From Moraxella sp. K1664 (GTDB lineage Bacteria; Pseudomonadota; Gammaproteobacteria; Pseudomonadales; Moraxellaceae), in the NCBI RefSeq assembly GCF_039693965.1, contig NZ_CP155576.1:2170001-2234000 (forward strand): a stretch of 64,000 nt of DNA. The letters run 5' to 3'. Position numbers and translations under genes: made by a program. Below, in pieces: positions 51,813 to 62,800 of the stretch (positions are counted from its first letter, which is position 1; the number at the start of each line of letters is the position of its first letter). The notes beneath the pieces are model-generated. The model was given only the letters and a program-made list of their open reading frames with translations. It ran no database searches and was not told the DNA's origin.

Positions 51813-54800
51813 ATGACCACACTTAGACATCATCTACCAGCCCATGAATTACAGGATAAGACCTATACCCTACTGACCCAATACGCTCGCCCCATCTCTC
51901 ATATTGACGAGACACACGAGAATGAGTTGCTTGGTTATATTTTGACAGGAGAAAAGCCTGAACTGTTATTGACATTGCACGGATACAATAACGACAAAGG
52001 CACACAACTTTATGGCAATATGGCAAAGTATGGCTATCACTCTTCTCATAACAGTTTTAAAAAAGATGTAAAAAAAGACGTGCGAGTGGGTGTAACTGCT
52101 CGTGGTATACTCTACAACCATCTGTTTGAGCGACTGACAGGCGAGCAGATTATCCGCTACGCCAAAAGCATGGTTGCCATCACCTGCGAGCAAACCAATC
52201 CTAAGTTTCATGATGATGTGCCACTGTGGTTTAGTTATCTTATCTCAGATGCGTTTCGCACCACAAATTCGTCTGGCTCACTAGCAAGCCGTAAATCGTG
52301 GACACTTGCCAATCTCATCAACTTACTCATCTTGGACGGGCATGAGCATGAGCAGGCGGTTAGGATAATTTTGGGGGCGTTTTTTGAGCGTAAGGGCGAT
52401 TATAGCTACTGGTACGATGATGATATGCTTCACGTCTGCCAACTGCCTGATTTTGATGAGTTTATCGCTGACAATGCCAGTATTGCTACCGCATTTATTC
52501 CCACATTGTCAGTGCGTGGGCAGACGGTGTTTTTGGCTTATCTCAAACCTGCCAAAGCCACAGCGCCCCTTGCCATGCTCATCACCGCCCTTGCCCTGTC
52601 TGGCTCTAAGAGTATCAAAGAGCTTGCCACGCCTTTGCTTGCCACGTTGCCCGATGACCTACTGGGCGAACATCTGTCGCATTATCTTATCAATGGCGAC
52701 AGCAAACAGCGAGCCAACTCTGCCGACTATTTGGCACGAATGGGCGAGACGGCTCGCCCCATCTTGGAGCAAGCCCTAACAAATGAAAAAACCAAATCCG
52801 TACAATCCGCCATCACGTCCGCCTTGTCTCGCCTTGATACGGTGCAATCCGTGGATGATGATGACATTCCGCTTGAAACCATGGTAGAGCCTGTGATTGG
52901 CACATTACCCGACCAGATAGCCACGCTCATCGCCACAAACTTCGACATCGTTAAAAAACTATACGAACAGTTTGCCGAAGAAGAAATCGCCTACAACGAA
53001 GCCCACAAAGGCGATAAGAATTTTTATAAAAGCACATGGCGACAAGACGACTTAAAAAGATTTAACAAAACCAACAAAGACAATTTTGTCAAAAAAGCTG
53101 CCGCCTACCTACAAGGCACAGGCTCAGACAAGGGCTTTAATCGCCAGTATTTGTCTGAGATATTAAACACAGATAAATCCTTTATGGCTTATCCTGAGTA
53201 TGGGTTATATCATGCCATTTTGATTAGCATACACCCACATTATTCTTGGATAAATTGGTATGAGGTTTTTAATACCCACTCAAAGCCTGAGTATTGGCAG
53301 GACGTGGAGCTAAGACAGCTTGCTTATCTCTTGGGTAAAGCAGGCATAGAAGACCCCAAACGTGTGATTGCTGATGGCTATCTTAGTCATTCGCTGTCTG
53401 AATACATCAACGAGCCTGCCAAGGTCTATCCGTTTTTTGTTGAAAATATCGAGTATGTGCAAGAAGCCTTTGGACTGCTACCAAGCCAAGCCGATAGCCA
53501 TTACTACGCCTTTACGCCACAGCAGGCGATAACTCTGCTCAAACAATTCCCACGCCTGCCCAAGATGTTCATCGCTCCCTTGTTGGAGCTGGCTTTGGGC
53601 GAGCAAAAAACCTTACGTCATGATGCCCAAGACCTGCTGGCAAGCCATTTGCCCAACACCGTTTCGCTTGCCATAGAAGCGTTGGAGAGTGGCAAGCAAG
53701 ACATTCGTATCACTGCCATTCGCTGGCTGACTCGCTTGGACGACAAATCTGCCATCAAGCCTTTGTACGATTTACTCAAAAAAGAGAAAAAAGAGGTCGT
53801 CATCGCTGAGATTTTGACCGCTCTTGAAGCCTTGGGCGAGGACATCAGCAAATACCTTGACCCAAAAGCTCTCTTAAAAGACGCTCAAAAAGGACTGACC
53901 GCCAAGCTGTCATCGTCTTTGGCGTGGTTTGATTTTGATACCTTGCCCACGGTTTATTGGCAAAATGGCAAAGAAGTCCATGCCGACATCATCAAATGGT
54001 GGGTTGTCCTTGCCGAAAAACTAAAAGACCCCAAGCCTAATGCCTTGTTTGTCCGCTATTTGGAACTGCTTGATGACAAAAGCCAAAAAGCGTTGTCGCT
54101 CCATCTGCTCCAAGCCTTTATTGCCGAGGACACCAAGCACCCAAGCCTAGACGAGGCGACCGCCCTTGCCGACAAAGAAGGAGAGAGCCGTCTTAAAAAT
54201 TATCAGTATTGGTACAAGCAACATCCTGAATATTATACCAGTTACGCCAATGCAACGTTGGAGAGTGTCAAAGCCGAGATAATCCGTGAACACATGGCGA
54301 TATATCTGGGCAGTGCCATCAAGTCCAAAGGCATATTGGCCCTAAGTGCCAAAACCCAAGGGGCAACGGCGGTAAAAATCGCCCAAGACTTCATGAAAAA
54401 CCACTACACTCGCCGTAGCCAAGTGGAGGCGATGCTAAGTAGCTTTGCTACAAGTGATGACCCGCTTGTCATTCAGCTACTGCTTGGCATATCCAGACGC
54501 TATAAGATGGCGAGCATTCAAGAGCTTGCCAAACGCTTGGTAAATGAGATTGCCGAACGCAACGGCTGGACGGCAGACGAGCTAGCTGACCGCACGATAC
54601 CGACTGCAGGGTTTGACGATGATGGGATTTTGCGTATTGACTATGGCAGTCGCAATCTTATGGCGTATATTGACGACAAAGACAAATTCGTCCTAAAAAA
54701 TGAGGACGGCAAAGTCATCAAAGCCCTGCCCACCGCCAAAGCCGACGATGACAAAACTGCCATCAAAGAAGCCAAAGCCCTGTTTAGCACCGCCAAAAAA

Positions 54801-55580
54801 GAGTATAAGCAAGTGCTAGACCTACAAAGCGTTCGCTTATATGAGGCGATGTGTGCCGAGCGTTCGTGGACAAGTGGCGACTGGCAAGAATATCTGGCAA
54901 CCCACCCCTTAATGAAAAGGCTCATTGCACGGCTGGTATGGCTTGAAGTGGATAATGATGGCAACGTCATTCAGTCGTTTCGCCCTGCCGAGGATGGGGC
55001 ATTACTCAACCTAGATGATGATGAAATCACGCTACAAGAGAACAGCCACATCAAAGTCGCTCACCGTGTCTTGCTTGATGACGAGACAGCGATGGCATGG
55101 CGTGAGCATTTTGAGGATTATAAAGTGGCGTTCTTGTTTGAACAGATGACGCGCGCCCTGCCTGACTTGTTATCGGCTCCCGACCACCCAGAACAAGCCT
55201 GCACCGATGCCGAGATTAACACCTACAAAGGCTATCTGACAGATACCTATACCTTGCGTGGGGTGGTTACCAAGATGGGCTATGTGCGAGCGAGCATTGA
55301 GGACGGTGGGTCGTTTGATAGCTATTATAAGCCATTTGATAGCGTGGGTTTGTCGGCGGTTATCTCATTTAGTGGCAGTTATGTACCTGAGGAGAACCTG
55401 CCTGCGGTGGTGTATGGGCTGTATTTTGAGGATACTACCGTCCGCTCATGGAACAAACCTAGTAAGTCCCTAAGCGAAGTACCGCCTGTACTATTGGCGG
55501 AGTGCTTTGCCGATTATCACGCCCTAGCCCAAAAAACCCAAGGCTATGACAAAGAGTGGGAGAAAAAGACACCGTGGTAA
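51813..55580 (+). CDS. DUF4132 domain protein (MolR/YehI-like)
   Basis: The 1,255-residue protein has HEAT-like helical repeats in the middle (LASHLPNTVSLAIEALESGKQDIRITAIRWLTRLDDKSAIKPLYDLL, about 605-660). The C-terminal third carries the DUF4132 block (YKQVLDLQSVRLYEAMCAERSWTSGDWQEYLATHPLMKRLIARLVW, about 1005-1050, with FRPAEDGALLNLDDDEI). E. coli MolR/YehI has the same architecture and size and lies by yehLMPQ. An older link of MolR to molybdate is not established. The gap to the SWIM gene is 234 bp with a repeat, so it may have a separate promoter. Cytosolic, function unknown. Confidence 0.85.
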   Translation: MTTLRHHLPAHELQDKTYTLLTQYARPISHIDETHENELLGYILTGEKPELLLTLHGYNNDKGTQLYGNMAKYGYHSSHNSFKKDVKKDVRVGVTARGILYNHLFERLTGEQIIRYAKSMVAITCEQTNPKFHDDVPLWFSYLISDAFRTTNSSGSLASRKSWTLANLINLLILDGHEHEQAVRIILGAFFERKGDYSYWYDDDMLHVCQLPDFDEFIADNASIATAFIPTLSVRGQTVFLAYLKPAKATAPLAMLITALALSGSKSIKELATPLLATLPDDLLGEHLSHYLINGDSKQRANSADYLARMGETARPILEQALTNEKTKSVQSAITSALSRLDTVQSVDDDDIPLETMVEPVIGTLPDQIATLIATNFDIVKKLYEQFAEEEIAYNEAHKGDKNFYKSTWRQDDLKRFNKTNKDNFVKKAAAYLQGTGSDKGFNRQYLSEILNTDKSFMAYPEYGLYHAILISIHPHYSWINWYEVFNTHSKPEYWQDVELRQLAYLLGKAGIEDPKRVIADGYLSHSLSEYINEPAKVYPFFVENIEYVQEAFGLLPSQADSHYYAFTPQQAITLLKQFPRLPKMFIAPLLELALGEQKTLRHDAQDLLASHLPNTVSLAIEALESGKQDIRITAIRWLTRLDDKSAIKPLYDLLKKEKKEVVIAEILTALEALGEDISKYLDPKALLKDAQKGLTAKLSSSLAWFDFDTLPTVYWQNGKEVHADIIKWWVVLAEKLKDPKPNALFVRYLELLDDKSQKALSLHLLQAFIAEDTKHPSLDEATALADKEGESRLKNYQYWYKQHPEYYTSYANATLESVKAEIIREHMAIYLGSAIKSKGILALSAKTQGATAVKIAQDFMKNHYTRRSQVEAMLSSFATSDDPLVIQLLLGISRRYKMASIQELAKRLVNEIAERNGWTADELADRTIPTAGFDDDGILRIDYGSRNLMAYIDDKDKFVLKNEDGKVIKALPTAKADDDKTAIKEAKALFSTAKKEYKQVLDLQSVRLYEAMCAERSWTSGDWQEYLATHPLMKRLIARLVWLEVDNDGNVIQSFRPAEDGALLNLDDDEITLQENSHIKVAHRVLLDDETAMAWREHFEDYKVAFLFEQMTRALPDLLSAPDHPEQACTDAEINTYKGYLTDTYTLRGVVTKMGYVRASIEDGGSFDSYYKPFDSVGLSAVISFSGSYVPEENLPAVVYGLYFEDTTVRSWNKPSKSLSEVPPVLLAECFADYHALAQKTQGYDKEWEKKTPW

Positions 55581-55596
55581 GGGTGGGCTAGGCGAT

Positions 55597-55624
55597 AAAT
55601 AGGCTATCTGATAGCCTATTTTTA
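55597..55624. terminator. Bidirectional terminator after the five-gene cluster
   Basis: AAATAGGCTAT, CTG/CTGA loop, ATAGCCTATTT forms an 11-bp stem followed by TTTAT. It separates the cluster from the convergent yjiH. Confidence 0.88.
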
Positions 55625-55646
55625 TTAACACCATCGCCAAAACGTG

Positions 55647-56951
55647 CTAGCCAAGCCAGCCCATCATCATGGCAAATTGCCCAAACCACCCTGCCAGCAC
55701 AATCGACAACGCCACACGAATCAGCCATACAAGCACCATTTTGCCAATGCTAAGCGGAATTTTGGTGGCAAGCACACAAGGTATCATTGCCGAAAAGAAG
55801 ATAATGCCCGACACCGACACCACCGCTGTTACATAACGAGTCAAAATATCAGTGTTGGCAAGCAGTAAGGCAGGCAAGAACATCTCTGCCAGCCCTGACG
55901 AGATGCCTTTTGCTGATGTCATCGGCTCAGGCAGTCCACCAATGAGCGTAAAGGGATACAGCACCACACCCAAAATATCAAAAACAGGTGTGTACTTTTC
56001 TAATAACAGTCCAATCAAACCAATGGCGATGATGGATGACACGATGGCAGATGCCATATTGATACCATCTTTAAAATTTTGCCAAAGCAATGTGGGCAGG
56101 CTTGGGGCATTTTTGGCAGTGTGAATGCCTGTATCAATGGCGACTTTTAGGCGTGGGGCGGTTAATTTGTCATCATCGGCAATGCGTTTTTCATCGTTAA
56201 ATCGGCTAATGGGCGGAATGCGTGCCGTGATTGCCGTTACCAAAAATGTGATAAAAAGACACGACCAAAAATACACACCCCAAAACGGCATAAGCTCCAA
56301 TGTCTTGGCGACAATCACCATAAAGGCGGTGGATACGGTCGAAAATCCTGTGGCGATGATAACCGCTTCTTTGGCAGAATACGCCCCTTGCTGATAGACC
56401 CTATCAGTAATCAAAAGCCCCACCGAATAACTACCCACAAAAGACGCCACCGCATCAATGGCGGATTTGCCCGATGTTTTAAATATCGGTTTCATGACAG
56501 GTTGCATGAGTACGCCAACCATTTCAAGCAAACCAAATCCCAACAAAAACGACAGCATGACCGCCCCAATCGGCACAATCATACCCACAGGCAAGGCAAG
56601 TTTGTCAAACAAAAAAGGCAACATATCTTTTGCCATCAGACTGGCAGGGGCGGTATTGGTAACATAAAGGCACGCCAGCACAAACCCTACCACCTTTAAG
56701 ACGGTTAAGATTTTATTGGTTAGATTGGCGTTAAATGATTTATCCCTAATAGGCTTGATAATGCCATATATCATCAAGCCAAATAATAAGACAATGGCAA
56801 AACTTCTTTGCTCTTTGACTAAATAACTTGCCATGTGGTCAAAAGCGATGGTGTTTTTGCCACCGATGTCAATCGGCACAAAAAACAAAAATATCCCAAG
56901 CAAGCTAAAACCGATAAGTTTGGCAAGTGCCATGCGATTTTGTGTTGTCAT
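55647..56951 (-). CDS. YjiH-family (nucleoside-recognition domain) membrane protein
   Basis: The 434-residue inner-membrane protein has about ten TM helices and the gate-like repeats of the YjiH family. It starts KLIGFSLLGIFLFFVPIDIGGKNTIAFDH and contains GLLEMVGVLMQPVMKPIFKTSGKSAIDAVASFVGSYSVG. The function of YjiH is not established. Its place directly behind hutU on the same strand (about 100 bp, with a hairpin between) suggests a role in histidine or urocanate uptake. No other permease is in the hut regions. The transport role is inference from position. Confidence 0.75.
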   Translation of the reverse strand: MTTQNRMALAKLIGFSLLGIFLFFVPIDIGGKNTIAFDHMASYLVKEQRSFAIVLLFGLMIYGIIKPIRDKSFNANLTNKILTVLKVVGFVLACLYVTNTAPASLMAKDMLPFLFDKLALPVGMIVPIGAVMLSFLLGFGLLEMVGVLMQPVMKPIFKTSGKSAIDAVASFVGSYSVGLLITDRVYQQGAYSAKEAVIIATGFSTVSTAFMVIVAKTLELMPFWGVYFWSCLFITFLVTAITARIPPISRFNDEKRIADDDKLTAPRLKVAIDTGIHTAKNAPSLPTLLWQNFKDGINMASAIVSSIIAIGLIGLLLEKYTPVFDILGVVLYPFTLIGGLPEPMTSAKGISSGLAEMFLPALLLANTDILTRYVTAVVSVSGIIFFSAMIPCVLATKIPLSIGKMVLVWLIRVALSIVLAGWFGQFAMMMGWLG

Positions 56952-56981
56952 ACATTATCCTTAATTCATCTTACAACCTAA

Positions 56982-57022
56982 AAACAAAACAAGCCATCGA
57001 CTATTGCCAATGACTTGTTTTT
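56982..57022 (-). terminator. Hairpin after hutU
   Basis: On the minus strand ACAAGTCAT and ATGGCTTGT pair imperfectly across a 13-nt loop, followed by TTTGTTTTT. It may partially terminate before yjiH. Confidence 0.55.
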
Positions 57023-57049
57023 TAATTATAGCTTTTAAATCACCAAAAG

Positions 57050-58762
57050 CTATTTAACCATCGGCAAATTTAGCCCATAATTTTTGGCGGTTTCGATGGC
57101 AAGTTCATAGCCTGCATCAGCGTGTCTCATAACCCCACTGCCACAGTCATTGACAAGCACATTGGCAAGGCGTTCACCAGCTTCGTCTGTGCCATCCGCC
57201 ACAATCACCATGCCCGAGTGCTGACTGTAGCCCATGCCAACACCGCCACCGTGGTGCAAACTTACCCACGTTGCCCCGCCTGCGACATTGAGCATACCAT
57301 TTAACAACGCCCAGTCGGACACCGCATCGGTGCCGTCTTTCATGGATTCGGTTTCACGGTTGGGACTTGCCACAGAGCCTGTGTCTAGGTGGTCTCGCCC
57401 GATGACGATGGGAGCTTTTAGTTCGCCATTTTTGACCATTTCATTAAAGGCAAGCCCTGCCTTATCACGCTCGCCCAAGCCAAGCCAGCAGATACGAGCA
57501 GGTAAGCCCTGAAAGTGAATGCGGTCTTTTGCCATATCAAGCCAGTTGTGAACGCGGGTGTTATCGGGGAACAGCTCTTTGATTTTTTGGTCGGTTTTGT
57601 AGATGTCTTCTGGGTCGCCAGACAGTGCCACCCAGCGAAAAGGCCCTTTACCTTGACAAAATAAGGGGCGAATATAGGCAGGAACAAAGCCGGGGAAATC
57701 AAAGGCGTTTTTTACCCCTTCATCAAAGGCAACTTGGCGAATGTTGTTGCCATAGTCGGTAGCAGGCACGCCCATCGCTTGCAAATCAAGCATGGCTTGC
57801 ACATGAACAGCACAGGACTTGGCAGCATCTTTGGTGAGCTTGTCGTGCTGGCTTGGGTCTTGTTGGGCGGATTTCCACTCATCCACCGTCCAGCCCATCG
57901 GCAAATAGCCGTTAATCAAGTCATGAGCGGACGTTTGGTCGGTAACAAAATCAGGCTTGATGTCGCCATTTTTGGCACGCTCAACAATCTGTGGCAAAAT
58001 CTCAGCAGCATTGCCCAAAAGTGCAATCGACACCGCCTCACCCTTGGCGGTATGTTCTTTGATAAGCTCATAAGCGTGGTCTAAATCACGAGCCTGCTTA
58101 TCCACATAGCCTGTCCGCAGACGAAAATCAATGCTTGACTGCTGGCACTCGATGTTGAGACTCACCGCCCCTGCAAAAGTGGCAGCCAGTGGCTGGGCTC
58201 CACCCATACCGCCAAGTCCTGCGGTCAAAATCCAGCGACCCCTCCAGTTGTCGGTGGATTTGTCCTTGTCATTGCCAAAGTGCTGACGACCCGCTTCGGC
58301 AAAGGTTTCATAAGTCCCCTGCACGATGCCTTGCGTGCCAATATAAATCCAGCTCCCTGCGGTCATCTGTCCGTACATGAACAAATCTTTGCGGTCAAGC
58401 TCATTAAAATGCTCCCACGTTGCCCATTTTGGCACAAGGTTTGAGTTGGCAATCAGCACTCGGGGGGCGTTTTTGTGGGTGTTGAACACGCCAACGGGTT
58501 TGCCTGATTGGATTAGCAAGGTTTGATTGACTTCAAGCTCTTTTAGGCTTGCCAAAATTTGGTCATAGCACTCCCAGTTGCGAGCAGCACGCCCAATACC
58601 GCCATAGACCACAAGGCTTTGGGGGTTTTCGGCTACATCGGGGTGCAGGTTATTTTGAATCATGCGGTAAGGGGCTTCGGTCAGCCAGCTTTTGCAGGTA
58701 AGCTCTGTACCTGTAGGGGCTTTGATGACACGGCTTGTGTCGGTGCGAGTAAAGTTGCTCAT
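57050..58762 (-). CDS. hutU: Urocanate hydratase
   Basis: HutU hydrates urocanate to imidazolonepropionate using NAD+ as an electrophile. The 570 residues are at the family norm (about 555-560). Typical blocks are [33 protein letters not shown] at the start, [19 protein letters not shown] (NAD-binding), and the signature [35 protein letters not shown] is near the end. The active-site Cys region is in [16 protein letters not shown]. It is transcribed away from hutC, with a perfect 20-bp HutC-type palindrome in the divergent region. Confidence 0.97.
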   Translation of the reverse strand: MSNFTRTDTSRVIKAPTGTELTCKSWLTEAPYRMIQNNLHPDVAENPQSLVVYGGIGRAARNWECYDQILASLKELEVNQTLLIQSGKPVGVFNTHKNAPRVLIANSNLVPKWATWEHFNELDRKDLFMYGQMTAGSWIYIGTQGIVQGTYETFAEAGRQHFGNDKDKSTDNWRGRWILTAGLGGMGGAQPLAATFAGAVSLNIECQQSSIDFRLRTGYVDKQARDLDHAYELIKEHTAKGEAVSIALLGNAAEILPQIVERAKNGDIKPDFVTDQTSAHDLINGYLPMGWTVDEWKSAQQDPSQHDKLTKDAAKSCAVHVQAMLDLQAMGVPATDYGNNIRQVAFDEGVKNAFDFPGFVPAYIRPLFCQGKGPFRWVALSGDPEDIYKTDQKIKELFPDNTRVHNWLDMAKDRIHFQGLPARICWLGLGERDKAGLAFNEMVKNGELKAPIVIGRDHLDTGSVASPNRETESMKDGTDAVSDWALLNGMLNVAGGATWVSLHHGGGVGMGYSQHSGMVIVADGTDEAGERLANVLVNDCGSGVMRHADAGYELAIETAKNYGLNLPMVK

Positions 58763-58820
58763 ATGCGTTCCTTATTTTTTTGGGGTTTTGGGGTGTCTTG
58801 TGAATGACTGAGTCAAATTC

Positions 58821-58840
58821 AAATTTGTCTATACAAATTT
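58821..58840. promoter_or_regulatory. HutC-type operator between hutU and hutC
   Basis: AAATTTGTCTATACAAATTT is a perfect 8-bp-arm palindrome around CTAT, 59-78 bp upstream of hutU and about 120 bp upstream of hutC. It shares 18 bases with the hutH site. Confidence 0.85.
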
Positions 58841-58961
58841 AAGACTAATTTATCAAAAATTTTGGGGGAATGCAAGGGGTTTTTAGGTGTTTTTTGCCAA
58901 AAATCATCGTCTTTAATTTTGGTTTAAAATACGCTATACTATCTATTTTTCCTATCAAACC

Positions 58962-59666
58962 ATGCCAAAAACACCCGCCTACCAACGCATCAAATCCGCC
59001 ATCTTAGCCAAAATCCACGCAGGACAATGGGCGGTTGGCTCTGCCATTCCTACTGAGATGGCGTTGTCTCGTGAATTTGGCGTGGCTCGCATGACTGTCA
59101 ATCGTGCCCTAAAAGAGCTGACAGATGAGCAGGTATTAGAACGCCGTCAAGGGTCGGGGACGTTTGTTGCTCAGCAACAATTCAACCAGACCTTTATCAC
59201 CGTTCGCAACATCGCCCACGACATAGAAAGCACAGGCAAACGCTACCACGCCAAAGTCGTAAGCCAGCTTGCCTTGCCCCATAGCGACCTACCGCCATCG
59301 GCTCGGGCGGTATTTCACGACACTCAGCGTCTATATAAGGTGGAAATTGTGCATTTTGGCGATGATAAGCCTTTGCAATTTGAACGGCGTTTTGTGGATT
59401 TGGCAATTATCCCTGCCTTTGAACATCAAGATTTTAACAAAATCAACACAAGCGACTACCTTATCAGCCAAGTACCGCTTGTGCGTGGACACTATTTTAT
59501 TGAAGCCAAGCCCTGCCCGTCTGATGTGGCGACTTGTTTGGGTTGTCCGCCAAACTCGCCCGCCCTGCGTTTGTCTCGCTACACTTATTCAGGCGATAAG
59601 GTTGTTACCTTTGTGCAGATGTGGCACGATGGGGCGACTTTTCGGTTTGATGGGGAATTGGGATAA
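58962..59666 (+). CDS. hutC: Histidine utilization repressor HutC (GntR/UTRA)
   Basis: The 234-residue regulator has an N-terminal GntR winged helix (about 5-70: AYQRIKSAILAKIHAGQWAVGSAIPTEMALSREFGVARMTVNRALKELTDEQVLERRQGSGTF). A C-terminal UTRA ligand domain follows (about 90-230, PPSARAVFHDTQRLYKVEIVHFGDDKPLQFERRFV). HutC represses hut genes until urocanate binds the UTRA domain. It is divergent from hutU and likely binds the two near-identical palindromes at 58821 and 43932. Confidence 0.93.
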   Translation: MPKTPAYQRIKSAILAKIHAGQWAVGSAIPTEMALSREFGVARMTVNRALKELTDEQVLERRQGSGTFVAQQQFNQTFITVRNIAHDIESTGKRYHAKVVSQLALPHSDLPPSARAVFHDTQRLYKVEIVHFGDDKPLQFERRFVDLAIIPAFEHQDFNKINTSDYLISQVPLVRGHYFIEAKPCPSDVATCLGCPPNSPALRLSRYTYSGDKVVTFVQMWHDGATFRFDGELG

Positions 59667-59732
59667 GGCTGGGTTTGTCATAGATTTGTCGCATGGTGTG
59701 ATACATGCTTTTTAAAAATAAGTTTTATGAAC

Positions 59733-59766
59733 AAAACCCCAATCTAACCTTAGATTGGGGTTTTTG
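59733..59766. terminator. Bidirectional terminator between hutC and gdhB
   Basis: AAAACCCCAATCTAA, loop CC, TTAGATTGGGGTTTTT is a long perfect stem with A/T runs on both sides. Confidence 0.92.
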
Positions 59767-59808
59767 ATGGCTTAAATTTTTAAAAATATTTATAAATTTA
59801 GAGCTGTT

Positions 59809-62800
59809 TTAAACCATTTTTAAACCATTAACTTCGCTCAGCAGTACCGACAGCTCCGCCAGTCCCACTTTGTCCGATAAGCCATCTATCTGCTCTGACA
59901 GTACCGCCAGTCGCTCACGGTGCTTATCCTGCCATGCTGACAGACCACCCACCGCCAGTACATCGGTGATGAGTGCCATGAGCGTGCGGTTAAACTCACC
60001 GGTGAGTGCATAAGACGCTTTTCTATCCCAATAACTCTCAGCAGGCAAGTCCGCCACCGCTGATGTTAGCTTGTCCATGTGTAGCTGTGAGAATACGCCA
60101 AAATATGCCTGTGCCACGTCAGTCACTGCCACGCCTTTTTGGTCGGCAAGTGCCACGACATCTAGGGCATGCACATAGATGGGCAGGCGGGCAAAGGCAT
60201 GGGCATCATCATCGCTAAGCCCTTTGGCAGTCAAATCAGCGACATCTTTGGCGATATACGCCCCAAAATGCTCATCAATGACATCATAAGAGAACAAGTC
60301 CGCCACCAAGTTTTTAAAGGTTAGTGCCGTCTGTGCCACACTCTCGTCTGTCAGCTGACGGTTTAGGAACCATGTCATGCCTTGTTTTAGCACATCTTGG
60401 ATGGTAAGTTCAAGCTCGATTTGGGTGTTGCCAGCGACGGCATTGTCAAGGCCTGACAATCTGTCCCACACCGCTTGCACATCAAAGACATCACGCACGA
60501 TGGCATAGCTTCGGGTAATGTCCGCCACGCTATGACCTGTCTCATCACTCATGGCAAACACATTTTCTATGCCCAGACGGTTCACCAGTCCGTTAGTCAG
60601 ATAAGTACAGATAATCTCACGGTGCAGGCGGTGGCGGGTCATCTCATCAAAGAACTGCTCGCCCAAGGTATTTGGGAAATACTTTTTAAGCTCATGCAAG
60701 AAGTAGGCATCTTCGGTCAGACCACTGCCAAGCAATTCATCATACACCCACATTTTACCATAAGACAACAGTACCGCCAGCTCAGGGTTGGTTAGTCCAC
60801 GCCCATCTTTTGCCTTGCGTTTGGTTAGCGTGTCATCGCTTGGCAGATATTCGATGGCACGGTCAAGGCGACCTGCTTTTTCTAAGAAATTCATAAAGCG
60901 AATATGCTCGCCTGCACGCTCAGGGGCTTGATAAGCTGACAGCTCAATGGTCTGTGGCTGTAAGTAGTTTTGGCGTAGCACCAGATTTGCCACCGTATCG
61001 GTCATGCTCGCCAGCAAGTCATTACGCTGTTTGATGGTCATATCCCCACGTTCGGTGACTGAGCCCAACAGGATTTTGATGTTGACTTCATGGTCTGAGC
61101 AGTTCACACCGCCTGAGTTGTCAATGGCATCGGTGTAGATACGTCCACCATTTAGGGCGTACTCGATACGTCCACGCTGAGTACAGCCTAAGTTACCGCC
61201 TTCACCCACGACTTTGGCACGCACTTCACGCCCATCCACACGAATGGCATCGTTGGCACGGTCACCCACATCGCTGTGGTCTTCATCAGATGACTTGATG
61301 TAAGTGCCAATACCACCATTCCAAATCAAGTCCACAGGGGCTTTTAAAAGCTTATTTAGTAGCTCATTGGGCGTAAGGCTATCTTCAGCGATGTCAAAAC
61401 GCTCTTTCATCTGTGGGGTGATGGCGATGGCTTTGTCGGTGCGGTTAAATACCCCACCACCTTCGCTGATAAGCTCTGCCTTATAATCCGTCCATGCCGA
61501 ACGTGGCAAATTGAACAGACGCTCACGCTCTTCAAAACTTGCTTTGGCATCAGGATTTGGGTCAATAAAGATGTGCAAGTGATTGAAGGCTGCCACAAGG
61601 CGGATATTTTTGGATAATAACATACCATTACCAAACACGTCTCCGCTCATGTCGCCAATGCCCACCACGGTAAATTCATTACGGGCTTGAATGTCCTTGC
61701 CCATCAAGCGAAAATGACGTTTGACACTCTCCCACGCCCCACGAGCGGTAATGCCCATGCCTTTGTGGTCATAGCCTGCCGAGCCACCTGAAGCAAAGGC
61801 ATCTTGTAACCAAAAATTGTATTCGGCGGACAGGGCGTTGGCGATGTCTGAGAAAGTCGCTGTGCCTTTGTCGGCTGCCACCACCAAATACGGGTCATCT
61901 TCGTCATGGCGGACAGTATTGGCAGGCGGAACAACGTTGCCATCAACCAAATTGTCCGTCAAGTCCAACAAGCCACGGATGTAGGTCTGATAGCACGCCA
62001 CGCCTTCGGCTTGCCACGCCTCACGGCTTGTCTGCTTGGATTTGTCTTTGCAGACAAAACCGCCTTTTGAGCCCACAGGCACGATGACTGAGTTTTTGAC
62101 CATTTGGGCTTTGACAAGTCCCAACACTTCGGTGCGGTAATCTTCCATGCGGTCAGACCATCTAAGTCCACCACGAGCCACCTTGCCACCACGCAAATGC
62201 ACCCCTTCAACCCTTGGCGAGTACACATAAATCTCAAACATGGGCTTGGGCTTGGGCAAATTGGGAATATCGCTTGCTTTGAATTTAAAAGACAAACGGT
62301 CTTTTCTTGCTCCATCTTTATCGGTTTGATAAAAGTTGGTGCGTAGCATGGCGTTTAACAAATCCAAGAACCAACGCACAATGCGGTCTTCATCAAGGCT
62401 GGTTACCAAGCTAAGCTCACTGTCAATCTGTGCTAAAATCGGTGCGGTGTCCGTCTGCTCAGTAGGCGACATCTTGGCATGGAACAGCTTGACAAGCAAA
62501 CTGGCAATGGCAGGATTGCCCACCAACGTACTGTGAATGTAATCGGTTGAAAATGGGGCTCGGGCTTGGACGATATAGCGAGACAAGGCACGCAGTACCA
62601 CCACATCATAGGTGTCAATGTCTGTGGTCAAAATCAGCTGATTTAGGCGGTCGGACTCAACCCGTCCTTGCCAAATCTCATCTAAGGCATGCTCTACCTG
62701 CATTTTGACTGCGGTCAAATCCACCGTCAATCCTGCTTTTAGGGTGAGTTTATACTCTTGTAGCCACAAATCATCGCTGACATCAGGGGTATCTTGCCCA

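Noticed and set aside
51813-55580. MolR as a molybdate regulator.
   Set aside because: The name comes from old E. coli genetics; no molybdate gene is nearby and no metal-binding motif was visible, so no molybdate role is claimed.
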